In this document: positions 41,860 to 50,721 of the stretch, in pieces
Numbering within the stretch: position 1 is the stretch's first letter
How the letters are laid out: each line of letters starts with the position of its first letter
Assembly: GCF_030682035.1 (NCBI RefSeq)
Contig: NZ_JAUXQZ010000016.1
Coordinates: 62,001-126,000, forward strand
Length of the DNA: 64,000 nt
Source: Brevundimonas sp.
GTDB taxonomy: Bacteria; Pseudomonadota; Alphaproteobacteria; Caulobacterales; Caulobacteraceae
Reading direction: 5' to 3'
Made by a program: the position numbers and the translations under genes
The notes under the pieces: model-generated
Database searches by the model: none
Told to the model about the DNA's origin: nothing
What the model saw: the letters and a program-made list of their open reading frames with translations, nothing else

Positions 41860-42345
41860 TCAGTTCGGATAGAGCCGGCCGTCCGCGTCCTTCTGGCCTT
41901 CCAGGCTGTGCTTGAGATCGCGCATCTGATCGTGGCCTTCCTTCACCGTGGTCCAGGCGCGACGGATGGTTTCGCGGGTGGTGGCGGAGACGGCCGAATC
42001 CTCAAGCGCCTTCTCGAACTTCGCCTTGATAAAGTCCTCGCCGTTCTCGACCGAGTTCACCACGGCCTGTTCGTCGCGCAGCAGGGCGTGTTTGACGTCG
42101 AGGAAGGCGCGATGGGCCTTGGCGAGGATGGAGCCGTCGTCCTCGGGCTCGCCGCCCAGGGTGCGGACCGTGCCCTGAAGGTCGGCGGCCACCTTCTGGC
42201 GCTCGAAGCTGCGGGCCTCGAACAGGGTGCGGTATTTGGGCTTGTCGGTTTCCTTGGCGGCTTCGCGATAGCCGTCGGCGCTGTCGATCGTGGTTTCGAT
42301 CAGGCTGTTCAGAACGTGGATGTCGTGATCGTTAGGGGTGGTCAT
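41860..42345 (-). CDS. PA2169/DUF2383 family four-helix-bundle protein
   Basis: From the ATG at 42345 the protein is 161 residues; an in-frame ATG at 42360 spans the AAAGG ribosome site and is less likely. HDIHVLNSLIETTIDSADGY, REAAKETDKPKYRTLFEARS and RQKVAADLQGTVRTLGGEPE are the N-terminal half of the DUF2383 ferritin-like domain; DEQAVVNSVENGEDFIKAKF continues it. These are often general-stress proteins of unknown function. It is convergent with rplS, sharing the terminator region. Confidence 0.9.
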   Translation of the reverse strand: MTTPNDHDIHVLNSLIETTIDSADGYREAAKETDKPKYRTLFEARSFERQKVAADLQGTVRTLGGEPEDDGSILAKAHRAFLDVKHALLRDEQAVVNSVENGEDFIKAKFEKALEDSAVSATTRETIRRAWTTVKEGHDQMRDLKHSLEGQKDADGRLYPN

Positions 42346-42417
42346 GTGCAGGCCTTTCACAGCTTCCGGGAGACGTAAAAGCGCTGCCGGGGCGGAAAAG
42401 GTTTCAGCTTCACCATT

Positions 42418-43224
42418 CTACAATTTCGTGCGCAACGACCAGAGCTCGGGAAAACAGCGGCGTTGGAGCGTCTCGGTCAGATAGGCGACGCCCTCGGTGC
42501 CGCCAGTGCCGCGGCGGCGGCCGATGATGCGTTCGACGGTGACAACGTGCTTGTGGCGCCAGGTCAGCAAGGCGTCGTCGAGATCCACGAGTTTCTCGGC
42601 CAGCTGGTAGAGGGGCCACCAGCGGGCGGTGTCGCGATAGACCTCCAGCCAGGCGTTCTCGACGCCTTCCGACGGCTCGTGCGGACGGCTGACGTCGCGG
42701 TTCAGCACCTCGGGCGGGACCGGCAAGCCGGCGGCGGCGAGCTGGGCGAGGGCGTCGTCGTACAGGCTGGGTGCTGCGAGGGCGGCGCGCAGGGCGGCGT
42801 GGGCGGCGGGGCGCTCCCCGTGGAAACGCAGGAAGCGTTCGTCCTTGAGCCCGAGCATGAATTCGAACCGCCGGAACTGGTCGCTCTGAAAGCCGGAAGA
42901 CGACCCCAGCACGCCGCGGAAACGCAAATAGTCGGCCGGGGTCATCGTGGCGAGGATGTCCCAGCTCATGGTCATCACCGCCTGAATGCGACTGACCCGG
43001 GCGAGGCATTTGTAGGCCGGGACCAGATCGCCGCTGCGGACCAGGGCCTGGGCCAGGGTCACCTCGTGCAGGATTTGCTTGAGCCACAGCTCCTTGGTCT
43101 GGTGGATGACGACGAACAGCATCTCGTCATGCTCGTCCGACAGCGGGTGTTGGGCGGCGAGCAGGTCGTCGAGCGCCAGATAGCCGGCGTAGGTGATCTC
43201 GGAGGGCGGAGCGGCGTCGGTCAT
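42418..43224 (-). CDS. kynA: tryptophan 2,3-dioxygenase
   Basis: A 268-residue haem enzyme that opens the indole ring of tryptophan to give N-formylkynurenine, the first step of the kynurenine pathway. ITYAGYLALDDLLAAQHPLS, then FVVIHQTKELWLKQILHEV, RIQAVMTMSWDILATMTPAD, SSSGFQSDQFRRFEFMLGLK and, at the C-terminus, WRHKHVVTVERIIGRRRGTG with the haem-ligand His are all diagnostic. The other kyn genes are not adjacent. It is downstream of the ydbH-ynbE-ydbL genes on the same strand. Confidence 0.97.
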   Translation of the reverse strand: MTDAAPPSEITYAGYLALDDLLAAQHPLSDEHDEMLFVVIHQTKELWLKQILHEVTLAQALVRSGDLVPAYKCLARVSRIQAVMTMSWDILATMTPADYLRFRGVLGSSSGFQSDQFRRFEFMLGLKDERFLRFHGERPAAHAALRAALAAPSLYDDALAQLAAAGLPVPPEVLNRDVSRPHEPSEGVENAWLEVYRDTARWWPLYQLAEKLVDLDDALLTWRHKHVVTVERIIGRRRGTGGTEGVAYLTETLQRRCFPELWSLRTKL

Positions 43225-43255
43225 CCGCGTTCTATCGCGCGCGCGGCGCGGCGGC

Positions 43256-43522
43256 TCAAGGCTTGTCGGGGTCGTCAGCCCGCCGCTCGGCCTGCTCGTC
43301 CCAGCCTTCGCGGCTGGACTTGAAGGCCAGCGCCATCAGGGTCCAGGTCAGCGCTACCGTACCGCACACGCCGAGCGACAGGGCGATCAGGCCGTGGACG
43401 CCGAGCGGCCCGCCGCCGATGGCCGTCCAGGCGAGACTGACGCCGACAGTTGCGGCTGCGGCGACGCCGATGACGAGAAAAAGTCCCGGCAGCAGACGGC
43501 GCGCGGTCAGCGTTGGACCCAC
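43256..43522 (-). CDS. small membrane protein, two TM segments
   Basis: An 88-residue protein starting at a GTG at 43522 that overlaps the 3' end of ydbL by 16 bases. Two membrane helices (LLPGLFLVIGVAAAATVGVS and LIALSLGVCGTVALTWTLMA) are followed by a charged cytoplasmic tail (KSSREGWDEQAERRADDPDK). The start is inferred, since no ATG is available in the first segment. It is probably the last gene of the ydbH-ynbE-ydbL transcript; no function known. Confidence 0.65.
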   Translation of the reverse strand: MGPTLTARRLLPGLFLVIGVAAAATVGVSLAWTAIGGGPLGVHGLIALSLGVCGTVALTWTLMALAFKSSREGWDEQAERRADDPDKP

Positions 43523-43893
43523 TGGCCCTGGCCGTTGCGGTACCACTGACCCGTGCTGATGCGGGGCAGGAGCTGCGTCTGGAACATTCGAGCGGCAGCG
43601 GCCTCGGTCGTCGCGCCGTCGCCCGCTGCCTGGGCGCTGCGAGCATAGGCTTCGCGGCGGGCCGCATTGGTGGCCTGGACCGCCCCGGACAGGGCGGCGT
43701 CGGACGCCGGGACGCGGAAGCCGAGATAGCCGTCGGCCTGTTCGCCGACCGTGCCTTGCGCCTTGGCGGCGTCGATCATCGACTTCTGGGCGGCGGTCTG
43801 GGCGAAAGCCGCGCCCGCGGCGACGCCGAGAGCCGCAATGGCCGCGGCGACGACGAAGAACTTGCGGAAAGACATCTGGGTCAACTTTCGCAT
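43507..43893 (-). CDS. ydbL: YdbL family periplasmic protein (DUF1318)
   Basis: A 128-residue exported protein with a signal peptide (FFVVAAAIAALGVAAGAAFA). QKSMIDAAKAQGTVGEQADG, YLGFRVPASDAALSGAVQAT and NAARREAYARSAQAAG are the DUF1318 core. YdbL works with YdbH and YnbE in moving phospholipid between the inner and outer membranes. The ATG at 43893 overlaps the ynbE stop (TGATG) and is preferred to the ATG at 43875. It ends with ISTGQWYRNGQGQWVQR. Confidence 0.92.
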   Translation of the reverse strand: MRKLTQMSFRKFFVVAAAIAALGVAAGAAFAQTAAQKSMIDAAKAQGTVGEQADGYLGFRVPASDAALSGAVQATNAARREAYARSAQAAGDGATTEAAAARMFQTQLLPRISTGQWYRNGQGQWVQR

Positions 43894-44093
43894 CAGAACA
43901 GGTTGGGGTTTTCGATGAGGAGGTCCTGAAGCGCCTTGTCGAGGCGCACGCGAACATCGGCGTCGAGTTTCGCGTAGATCTGGATCGGATCGACCTGCAG
44001 CCGAACCGTAGGCGTACAGGCGCCGAGGCCGACCGCGGCGATGAGGCCGAGCAGGGCGAGGCGGGCGCGCGTCCGGGTCTGGGGCCGAGTCAT
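43893..44093 (-). CDS. ynbE: YnbE family lipoprotein
   Basis: A 66-residue lipoprotein with a lipobox (GLIAAVGLGAC); the mature part TPTVRLQVDPIQIYAKLDAD and VRVRLDKALQDLLIENPNLF matches YnbE, the small outer-membrane lipoprotein that extends the YdbH bridge by beta-strand addition. It lies between ydbH and ydbL, the standard order, and its stop overlaps the ydbL start. Confidence 0.92.
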   Translation of the reverse strand: MTRPQTRTRARLALLGLIAAVGLGACTPTVRLQVDPIQIYAKLDADVRVRLDKALQDLLIENPNLF

Positions 44094-44175
44094 GAGCAGT
44101 GGTCTCCGGTCTTCAATCCACGGCGATCTAACGCGATTGAGCGTGAACGGGTTCTGAACGGCGAAGATGGCCTGA

Positions 44176-47100
44176 TCACGGCGTGGTCGGGGGAGGCGTC
44201 TCGGGCGGGGCCGCCGCCGCGGCCGACGGCCGTCCGTCGCGGGCGCGGTTGAACTCCAGCAGGTCGCCGATCAGCTGGTTCAGGTTGAGAGTGGTGTCCA
44301 GGGTCAGGTCGATGCCTGTGCCCGACGGCAAGGGCAGGGTCCGGTTGAGGAACTCCCGGCTGATGAATTCGGCGAGCGGGATGCGCAGCTCCTGGCGCAC
44401 CGGTGGATCGTGGCGACCGCGAATGCGGAACAGGACGCCGATCCGCCCCTCGTCGAGGCTGTTGACCTCGGCGGAGAGGATGTCGAACGAGAGGTTCTCC
44501 ATAGCCTGATAGGCCAAATCCTGGACGGTGTTGGGAGCGACGCCCTCGCCGCCGCCACCGGCCTCGAGCCCGCTGAGGGCTTCGCGGGCGATGGACAAGC
44601 GACCCGGCTGGATCGCCGCCAGCGAGCCGCCGGATATGCGGACGCCGTTCGCCCGATCGGAGGTGAAGGGCAGGCGGCCCGAGACCACTGCGTCGAGGCT
44701 GACCTTGTCGCCGAAGCCGGAGCCGGCGATCACCTGACCCAGCTGAACGTTCTCGAGCACGATGACGCCGCTGATCGGCTGGTTGGGGTCCAGCGGCACC
44801 GCAAAGGGCTCGATCCGGACGCGGCCACCGGCCACCGCGAGATCGCCCCCCTCAATGGTCACCGCGGCCTTGTCGAGGCCGAAGGTCAGATCGATATCAG
44901 TCAGGGGGACGACCGATTCCAGCAGGTCGGCGGTCAGCCGCTGGCCGGGCGCGGCGGTCAGCGGCGCCAGGTTGATGAAGTCAACCGTCCCGCGCAGACC
45001 CTTTACCGGACCGGCGGGGCTGGTGAAGTCGAGGCCCGGAACAGTCAGGCGGCCCGAACTCGTCCCTTCCGCCCCGGCCAACCAGTCGATGCGACCATTG
45101 AAGGCCACTGAGCCCGACGCCGGGGAGCCGACGACCTGAGCCAGAGGGCTGAGGTCGGTGGGCTGAAGGCCGCCCTCCACAAAGGTGATGGACGGGGCGT
45201 CGATGGTCAGACCACCCACGCCCGCCTGACCATCATGGTTCAGGGTCAGGCGGCCGAGCGCTGCGCCGTCGCGCGCGAGATCGAAGGCGCCGGTCCAGTC
45301 CTCGTCGGCCAGCCGGGCGGAGCCGGTCGCGGTCAGGGGGTGGAAGCGCAGAGGCGCGGTGGAGTCCACGACCGTCGCATGGGCGACCCGGGCATCGAGA
45401 CCAATACCCGCGGGGCCGCCGGTGGCGGTGAAGCCACCCTCTGAGTCGCGGAAATGCAGGGCCAGAAAGGGGGCTGAGGCGTCGAGATTGCGCATGGCGC
45501 CCTCCGCGCGCCAGCGCCCACCGGCGACGCTGATCAGCGGGCGGGAGGCAGGACAGATGTCTCCCTCCATGCCGACGACATCGCTTTCGCCCAGCTCCAG
45601 TCTTTCGACAGCCAGGGGAATGCAGTTGGCGGCGACATAGGTCAGGCGGCCGCCGGACGAGGCCAGCTCGCCCCGGGTCCGAACCGTGATCCCCCGGGCG
45701 AGGCCGAAATCCAGAGCGGCGCGGCCGTCCAGCGTGGCGCGGAAACCGGCCGGGGTCAGCCGCCAGGCCGGGATGGCGAAGGCGGCCTCGGGCAGGCCCC
45801 GGCCCCGCGTCGCTGTCAGCGACAAGGCGCCGCCGCCGGCCTGGCCGCGCGCCGCTGTAAAGATCGGGGTCGCAGCAGGGTTCAGAGTGAGCACGCCACC
45901 GTTGGCGGGGCGCAGGGTGGCCGGGCGGGTCAGGGTCAGGCGCGTCCCCGAAGGACCGGTGCTCAGGTCAAAGCCGGGGACATCAACCGTGAATGCCGAC
46001 AGGGCGCGCTTCATCCCGGCCAGTTCCGACACGTCTTCGCCGGACGGCGCGCCGAACAGCGGCCATGCGCCCCGAGCGGATTTCAGCCCGCCCGTGGCGG
46101 TCACGCGCAGGCCGCCGTCGGAGACGAGGTCGAAATCCGTCGCGCTCCGAACGGCGGTCAGAGTCAGGTCGTTCCAGGCCAGCCGATCCGCCGCCAGGCT
46201 GATGGGGCCGGACGCCTCCACCGCCGCGCCGTGTCCGCCGAGGACCATCCGGCTGGAGGTCAGGGTTAGGCCGGCGCCGTCCAGCCCGGCTCCGGCGGCC
46301 CGAGCGGCTGTCATGGCGGCGGCGCTGTCCAGCCGCCAACTGAGGCCGCGAGGGTCGCGCGTCACAACGGTCCGGGCGGCGGTGAGACGCAGACGCGGGG
46401 TCGTCGCCGACGCGCCGGGGCTTTCGATCCGGGCGGCGCGAAGGTCGACAGTGCTGGTCCCGTCGATGCGGAAGGTCTCGATCCAACCGGCCGTCTGGCC
46501 GTCGAAAGTCAGATCCAGGTCGGCGTCATGCGCCAGGGCGTCGCCCCCGGCGAGACGGGCTGCCGCCACGCGCAGTTCGATCCGCGCCCGGCCGTCGCCG
46601 CGCCGGGTCTTGAGGTCGGGATAGGGCAGGTCGCCGACCAGGGTCAGCCGGGCCGCCTCGCCGTTGAAGCCCGGCAGGCCGGCGCGTTCGGCGGCGGCGG
46701 CGAAACGCAGGGCGACGCGGTCGCCCGTCGTGGTCAGATCGACCGTGGCCTGTAGCCCGCGCGCCTCGGCGGCCCCGCTCTTGAAGGCGGTCGCGGGCAT
46801 CCGGGCGGTCAGCCGCATCAGCTGTCCGTTGTCAACGCGGGCGTCGCCGAAAATGTTGGTCGGGCCGTAGTCGGTGTCGAGCCGGACCCTGGCGCCCTCG
46901 ACCAGAACCAGCGGGCCGCGGCTGTCGGGCCGCGGCGGACGGCCGGTGAAGCGCTCAACCAACGGGTCCAGCGAACCCAGGCTCAGCTTGCCGTTGCGGA
47001 CGCTGGCGCGCACCACCGGGCGCACCAGCCGGATGCGCGTGGGCGTGAGGCCAAGCCCCCCCTGCAACCAGGGCGCGCCGATGGCGTAGTCGACCTCGAC

Positions 47101-47379
47101 CCGTTCGACGGTGACGTCAGGGTGGGCGCCGTCGCCAATGCGGACGCTGGCCACCAGACCGTCCAGTTCAAGCCGCTCGATCTGCATGTCGGCCTTGACG
47201 CCCTGCTGCTCCAGCCAGCCGATCAGAACCTGCCGCGTCGCCGTGCGCCGGTTAAGGTAGAGCAGGGCTGTCAGGATCAGCAGCACGCCGAAGACCACGC
47301 CCGCCATGAGTAAGGCGCGGCGACCGCGCGTGCGCACAGGCCGCACGGGAGGCGGAGAGGGATCGATCGCGGCGGTCAT
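44176..47379 (-). CDS. ydbH: YdbH family AsmA-like intermembrane lipid-transport protein
   Basis: A 1067-residue protein anchored by one N-terminal membrane helix (RRALLMAGVVFGVLLILTAL) with a very long periplasmic part made of repeated beta strands, as in the AsmA-like bridge proteins that span the periplasm. The C-terminal region has the YdbH signature (GSVAFNGRIDWLAGAEGTSS, LRGTVDFINLAPLTAAPGQR, SFDILSAEVNSLDEGRIGVL, LPSGTGIDLTLDTTLNLNQL). It is followed by ynbE and ydbL. A proline-rich end (AAAPPETPPPTTP) follows the last domain. Length is above E. coli YdbH (about 880). Confidence 0.92.
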   Translation of the reverse strand: MTAAIDPSPPPVRPVRTRGRRALLMAGVVFGVLLILTALLYLNRRTATRQVLIGWLEQQGVKADMQIERLELDGLVASVRIGDGAHPDVTVERVEVDYAIGAPWLQGGLGLTPTRIRLVRPVVRASVRNGKLSLGSLDPLVERFTGRPPRPDSRGPLVLVEGARVRLDTDYGPTNIFGDARVDNGQLMRLTARMPATAFKSGAAEARGLQATVDLTTTGDRVALRFAAAAERAGLPGFNGEAARLTLVGDLPYPDLKTRRGDGRARIELRVAAARLAGGDALAHDADLDLTFDGQTAGWIETFRIDGTSTVDLRAARIESPGASATTPRLRLTAARTVVTRDPRGLSWRLDSAAAMTAARAAGAGLDGAGLTLTSSRMVLGGHGAAVEASGPISLAADRLAWNDLTLTAVRSATDFDLVSDGGLRVTATGGLKSARGAWPLFGAPSGEDVSELAGMKRALSAFTVDVPGFDLSTGPSGTRLTLTRPATLRPANGGVLTLNPAATPIFTAARGQAGGGALSLTATRGRGLPEAAFAIPAWRLTPAGFRATLDGRAALDFGLARGITVRTRGELASSGGRLTYVAANCIPLAVERLELGESDVVGMEGDICPASRPLISVAGGRWRAEGAMRNLDASAPFLALHFRDSEGGFTATGGPAGIGLDARVAHATVVDSTAPLRFHPLTATGSARLADEDWTGAFDLARDGAALGRLTLNHDGQAGVGGLTIDAPSITFVEGGLQPTDLSPLAQVVGSPASGSVAFNGRIDWLAGAEGTSSGRLTVPGLDFTSPAGPVKGLRGTVDFINLAPLTAAPGQRLTADLLESVVPLTDIDLTFGLDKAAVTIEGGDLAVAGGRVRIEPFAVPLDPNQPISGVIVLENVQLGQVIAGSGFGDKVSLDAVVSGRLPFTSDRANGVRISGGSLAAIQPGRLSIAREALSGLEAGGGGEGVAPNTVQDLAYQAMENLSFDILSAEVNSLDEGRIGVLFRIRGRHDPPVRQELRIPLAEFISREFLNRTLPLPSGTGIDLTLDTTLNLNQLIGDLLEFNRARDGRPSAAAAAPPETPPPTTP

Positions 47380-47771
47380 GGACCGGTCATATCGGGATGG
47401 GCGGGCGGGAGGAAAGGCCGGTGAGCAAAGGAATCGTCCCGTTCAGCACTAGAATCGTGTCCGTCACAACACAGTAGAGTGGCGCATCGGCCACTTTGAA
47501 TGCCGCGCGGTTCCGTTCGGGACACGTTGCCGCAGGGGTGAGTCATTTCATTGCCCAAACGCGGCGAATACACAGCCGAACGCCCGCGATAGTCTCAGGG
47601 TTCACGCAAGCTTTATCAACGACTAGGCTGCGTTTAACGCGCTGTAACGAACTACCTTCCCATGATGGGGCGGACGGGCTATACGGCCTGTCTCGTGCAG
47701 GGGCTGCTCCGGCGCGATCCTTGCTACCAGTGGCTTTGGCGCCGTCCGGCGTCGCTGTTTCCCGGGGACCG
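47380..47771. other. 392-bp divergent intergenic region of ydbH and the M23 gene
   Basis: No convincing gene was found on either strand. It must hold promoters for ydbH (minus) and the endopeptidase (plus). TTAACGCGCTGTAAC at 47634-47648 is a weak match to the CtrA half-site pair TTAA-N7-TTAA. Base composition is slightly less GC-rich than the coding sequence on both sides. Confidence 0.4.
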
Positions 47772-49127
47772 ATGGCTCAGTTCGACCCACGTCGCCAGCC
47801 GATGCGTATTGCGCCCCACGCCCTGACGGCGGTGGCCGCAATCTCGGTGGCGCTGCTTGCCGGTCGCGTATACCAACCCGCGAAAGCGGAAGAGGCTGCG
47901 CCCCTCACCCAGAATGAGATTTCGGTCCTCGCCGACCAGGCGTTTGCGGCCGCCGGCATGCCTGCCGGTCTGACCACGCCCGAGGCCATCCCCGTCCAGA
48001 TCCGCCGCGGTGAAACCTTCGAACAGGCTGTGCGCCGCACAGGCATTGCGCCGGAAGAAGCGTCAGCCGTCGCCGCCACGCTGTCGAACGCCATGGATGT
48101 GAACGCCATGCGCGCGGGCCAGCGTTTCGAAACCGCCATTTCCCAGCCGCGCGGCGGCCGAGGCGAGGCCCGTTTGATCGGCCTGACCATGCGCACGGGT
48201 CCGGCGACCCAGCTGACCGTGTCGCGCAGCTTCGACGGCGCCCTGCGCCTACGGGCGCTGGAGGAGAAGGTCACCCACGAGACGGTGGTTCTGACGGGCA
48301 AGGTCGAAGGCTCGCTGTCGCGCACGGCCCGCCGCGAAGGGGCTCCCGCCGATGTGGCGCGGGCCGCCGGTCGTCTGTTCTCGCACCGGTTCGACATGGA
48401 CCGCGACATCCGCTCCAATGACGAATTCACCTATGTCTTCGGTCGCACCATTACCGAGAACGGCCGCACTATCGGCACAGACGGCCTGCTGTACGCTGAA
48501 CTGAAGGGCGTGGCCTTCTATCGCTTCCAGCCTGACGACGCCCGAGAGGCCCAGTATTTCGACGCCACCGGCAAGAACACGCGTTCGGCCTTCATGCGCA
48601 CGCCGCTTGAGCGAGGCTTCCGCGTTTCGTCGTCGTTCGGGTTCCGCCGGCACCCGATCGCGGGCTATCGCAAGATGCACCAGGGCATCGATTTTGCGGC
48701 CGGCAGCGGTACGCCGGTCGTTGCCCCCGCCGACGGTGTCGTCGTCGAGGCGCGCCGCTGGGGCGGTTACGGCAACTGGCTGCGCATTCGTCATTCCAAC
48801 GGTCTGGAGACCGGCTACGGCCACCTCTCGCGCTATGCCTCGGGCATGCGCGCCGGACAGCGCGTGCGCCAGGGCCAGGTCGTGGCCTATGTCGGCTCCA
48901 CCGGCGCCTCGACCGGCCCGCACCTGCACTATGAAATCTGGCGGCGCGGCCAGCGGATCAATCCCGCCGGCGTGCGCACCACCGAAGGCACGATCCTCGC
49001 CGGCGCCGATCTGGCGGCTTTCAGGGCTGAGAAGGCCCGCATTGACCGCATCCGGGCCGCCGGTGGCGAACGCCGCCCGGTTGTCCAGCGCGCCGCCGTC
49101 GAGGGCCTGCGCCCCGCCCAGGGCTAA
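47772..49127 (+). CDS. M23 family metallopeptidase (murein endopeptidase)
   Basis: From the ATG at 47772 the protein is 451 residues; a second ATG at 47802 gives a tighter signal peptide (PHALTAVAAISVALLAGRVY). The N-terminal part resembles the OapA/LysM-like region of MepM (IPVQIRRGETFEQAVRRTGI). The zinc protease domain is complete: RVSSSFGFRRHPIAGYRKMH, GIDFAAGSGTPVVAPADGVV, GYGHLSRYASGMRAGQRVRQ, and GPHLHYEIWRRGQRINP (HxH). It would cut peptidoglycan cross-links during growth or division. Confidence 0.93.
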   Translation: MAQFDPRRQPMRIAPHALTAVAAISVALLAGRVYQPAKAEEAAPLTQNEISVLADQAFAAAGMPAGLTTPEAIPVQIRRGETFEQAVRRTGIAPEEASAVAATLSNAMDVNAMRAGQRFETAISQPRGGRGEARLIGLTMRTGPATQLTVSRSFDGALRLRALEEKVTHETVVLTGKVEGSLSRTARREGAPADVARAAGRLFSHRFDMDRDIRSNDEFTYVFGRTITENGRTIGTDGLLYAELKGVAFYRFQPDDAREAQYFDATGKNTRSAFMRTPLERGFRVSSSFGFRRHPIAGYRKMHQGIDFAAGSGTPVVAPADGVVVEARRWGGYGNWLRIRHSNGLETGYGHLSRYASGMRAGQRVRQGQVVAYVGSTGASTGPHLHYEIWRRGQRINPAGVRTTEGTILAGADLAAFRAEKARIDRIRAAGGERRPVVQRAAVEGLRPAQG

Positions 49128-49136
49128 AGCGCGGCT

Positions 49137-49781
49137 TCAGCTTCCCGCATTCGCCGTGGCCATCAGGGCGTCGTCAATCTCGCGCGCGCGTATCGCCGCC
49201 GGGCGCTGAAACAGCCGGCCCGCATAGGCCTTGAAGGCGTCACGCTCGGGCAGGCTCTTGAACTGCACCCCCCAGCCGATCTGACTGCCCAGATAGACGT
49301 CCAGCGCGCTGAACCGATCGCCCAGCAGCCACGGCCCCGCGCCTGAAACGACGCCCTCAAGCGCATCGACCACCTGTTCGAAACTGCCGTAACCCGCCAT
49401 TGCCGCCTTGTCGGCCGGGGCCAGCAGGCCCAGAGACCTGGCCGTCACCGCCGCCTCAAGCGGTCCCGCCCCGAAAAACATCCAGCGCAGGTAGGGTCCG
49501 CGCGCCGGGTCGTTGAGCGCCGGGGCCAGGCCGGCCTCGGGAAAGGCGTCGGCCAGATAAGCGCAGACCGCCGCACATTCGGTCACCGTCACGCCGCGAT
49601 GGGTGACGGTGGGCACCTTGCCCATCGGATTGATCGCCAGATATTCGGGGGCCTTCATCGTCGTGCCGTAATCCAGAACCACCGTGCGGTACGGTTGGCC
49701 GATCTCCTCCAGCATCCAGCGCGCGATACGGCCGCGCGACATGGGGTTGGTGTAGAAGACGATCTCGTCGGACTGGCTCAC
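49137..49781 (-). CDS. glutathione S-transferase family protein
   Basis: A 214-residue GST. The thioredoxin-like half starts VFYTNPMSRGRIARWMLEEI, with Ser/Arg in the catalytic position, and has the cis-proline site INPMGKVPTVTHRGVTVTEC, then AAVCAYLADAFPEAGL. The C-terminal half is helical (GPWLLGDRFSALDVYLGSQI). It is convergent with the M23 gene and divergent from an alpha/beta hydrolase. The substrate is unknown. Confidence 0.92.
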   Translation of the reverse strand: MSQSDEIVFYTNPMSRGRIARWMLEEIGQPYRTVVLDYGTTMKAPEYLAINPMGKVPTVTHRGVTVTECAAVCAYLADAFPEAGLAPALNDPARGPYLRWMFFGAGPLEAAVTARSLGLLAPADKAAMAGYGSFEQVVDALEGVVSGAGPWLLGDRFSALDVYLGSQIGWGVQFKSLPERDAFKAYAGRLFQRPAAIRAREIDDALMATANAGS

Positions 49782-49827
49782 TGCGCTCTCCCTCGCGTTC
49801 CGGCGCGGACGTTAACCCGAAGACGAC

Positions 49828-50718
49828 ATGGAACAAAGGCGAAACATTATACGGGGACTGATCGGCGGAGCCGTGCTGTGGAGCGCGGGGTCCGGCGTCC
49901 GGGCCCAGACCGCCTTCAGCTCGCGGCGGATCACAGTCACGACACGCGGACGCGGGGCCGATGTGCTGCTGATCCCTGGACTCGCTTCGACCGCCGAGGT
50001 GTGGCGCGGCGTGGCGGACCGGCTGGCCGGAAAGCGGCGGCTGCATCTGGTCTCGGTGCGAGGCTTCGGCGATCTGGCCGCAGGGGCGAACGCCAGCGGC
50101 GCGGTCATGGCGGCGGTCGCGGCCGAAGTGCGCCGCTACATCACCGAACAGAGGCTGGAGAGGCCGGCGATCATCGGCCATTCCATGGGCGGCCAGGTCG
50201 GCCTGCGTGTCGCGGCGGACGCCGGGGTTCGCATCGGTCGGGTCATGGTGGTGGATTCCTCGCCCTTCTTCGCTGCCCTGATCAGCCCCCGGGCCACGGT
50301 CGGCGACGTCGAACCGATCGCCCAGCTGGCCTATCAGGCAATTCAGTTCCTCGGTGACGAGGCGCTGCGTTCGCGGGGCCGACAGATGGGACTGGAGCTG
50401 GGCGGGGCGACGGACGCCGTGTTCGGCTCGCTGGGCTGGCAGGGCGGCGACCGCCGCGTTCTGGCCCAGTCGCTGTACGAGGTGATGACGGTGGACCTGC
50501 GCCGCCGCCTGCCCGACATCACCGCGCCGGTGACCGTGGTCTACGGCTGGAGCGCCGACCAGGCTTCACCGCGCAGCCGCACCGATCGGCTTTTCCGCGG
50601 CGCCTATGCCCGGCTACGCACTCCCGCCGCCTTCGTGCCGATCGAGGGGGCCGAGCATATGGTGATGATCGACCAGCCGACGCGGTTCATGGCGGCGGTG
50701 GACCGGTTCCTGGGCTGA
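49828..50718 (+). CDS. exported alpha/beta hydrolase
   Basis: A 296-residue protein with an N-terminal signal-like segment (NIIRGLIGGAVLWSAGSGVR) preceded by two Arg, possibly Tat-like. The hydrolase core has VLLIPGLASTAEVWRGVADR, the nucleophile elbow PAIIGHSMGGQVGLRV (Ser), a likely acid in YGWSADQASPRSRTDRLF, and the final His in GAEHMVMIDQPTRFM. It stands alone between two divergent or convergent catabolic genes. Substrate not predictable. Confidence 0.88.
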   Translation: MEQRRNIIRGLIGGAVLWSAGSGVRAQTAFSSRRITVTTRGRGADVLLIPGLASTAEVWRGVADRLAGKRRLHLVSVRGFGDLAAGANASGAVMAAVAAEVRRYITEQRLERPAIIGHSMGGQVGLRVAADAGVRIGRVMVVDSSPFFAALISPRATVGDVEPIAQLAYQAIQFLGDEALRSRGRQMGLELGGATDAVFGSLGWQGGDRRVLAQSLYEVMTVDLRRRLPDITAPVTVVYGWSADQASPRSRTDRLFRGAYARLRTPAAFVPIEGAEHMVMIDQPTRFMAAVDRFLG

Positions 50719-50721
50719 GCC

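Noticed and set aside
47634..47648. CtrA binding site before the M23 gene
   Set aside because: TTAACGCGCTGTAAC keeps only one full TTAA half; too weak to call without a genome-wide score.
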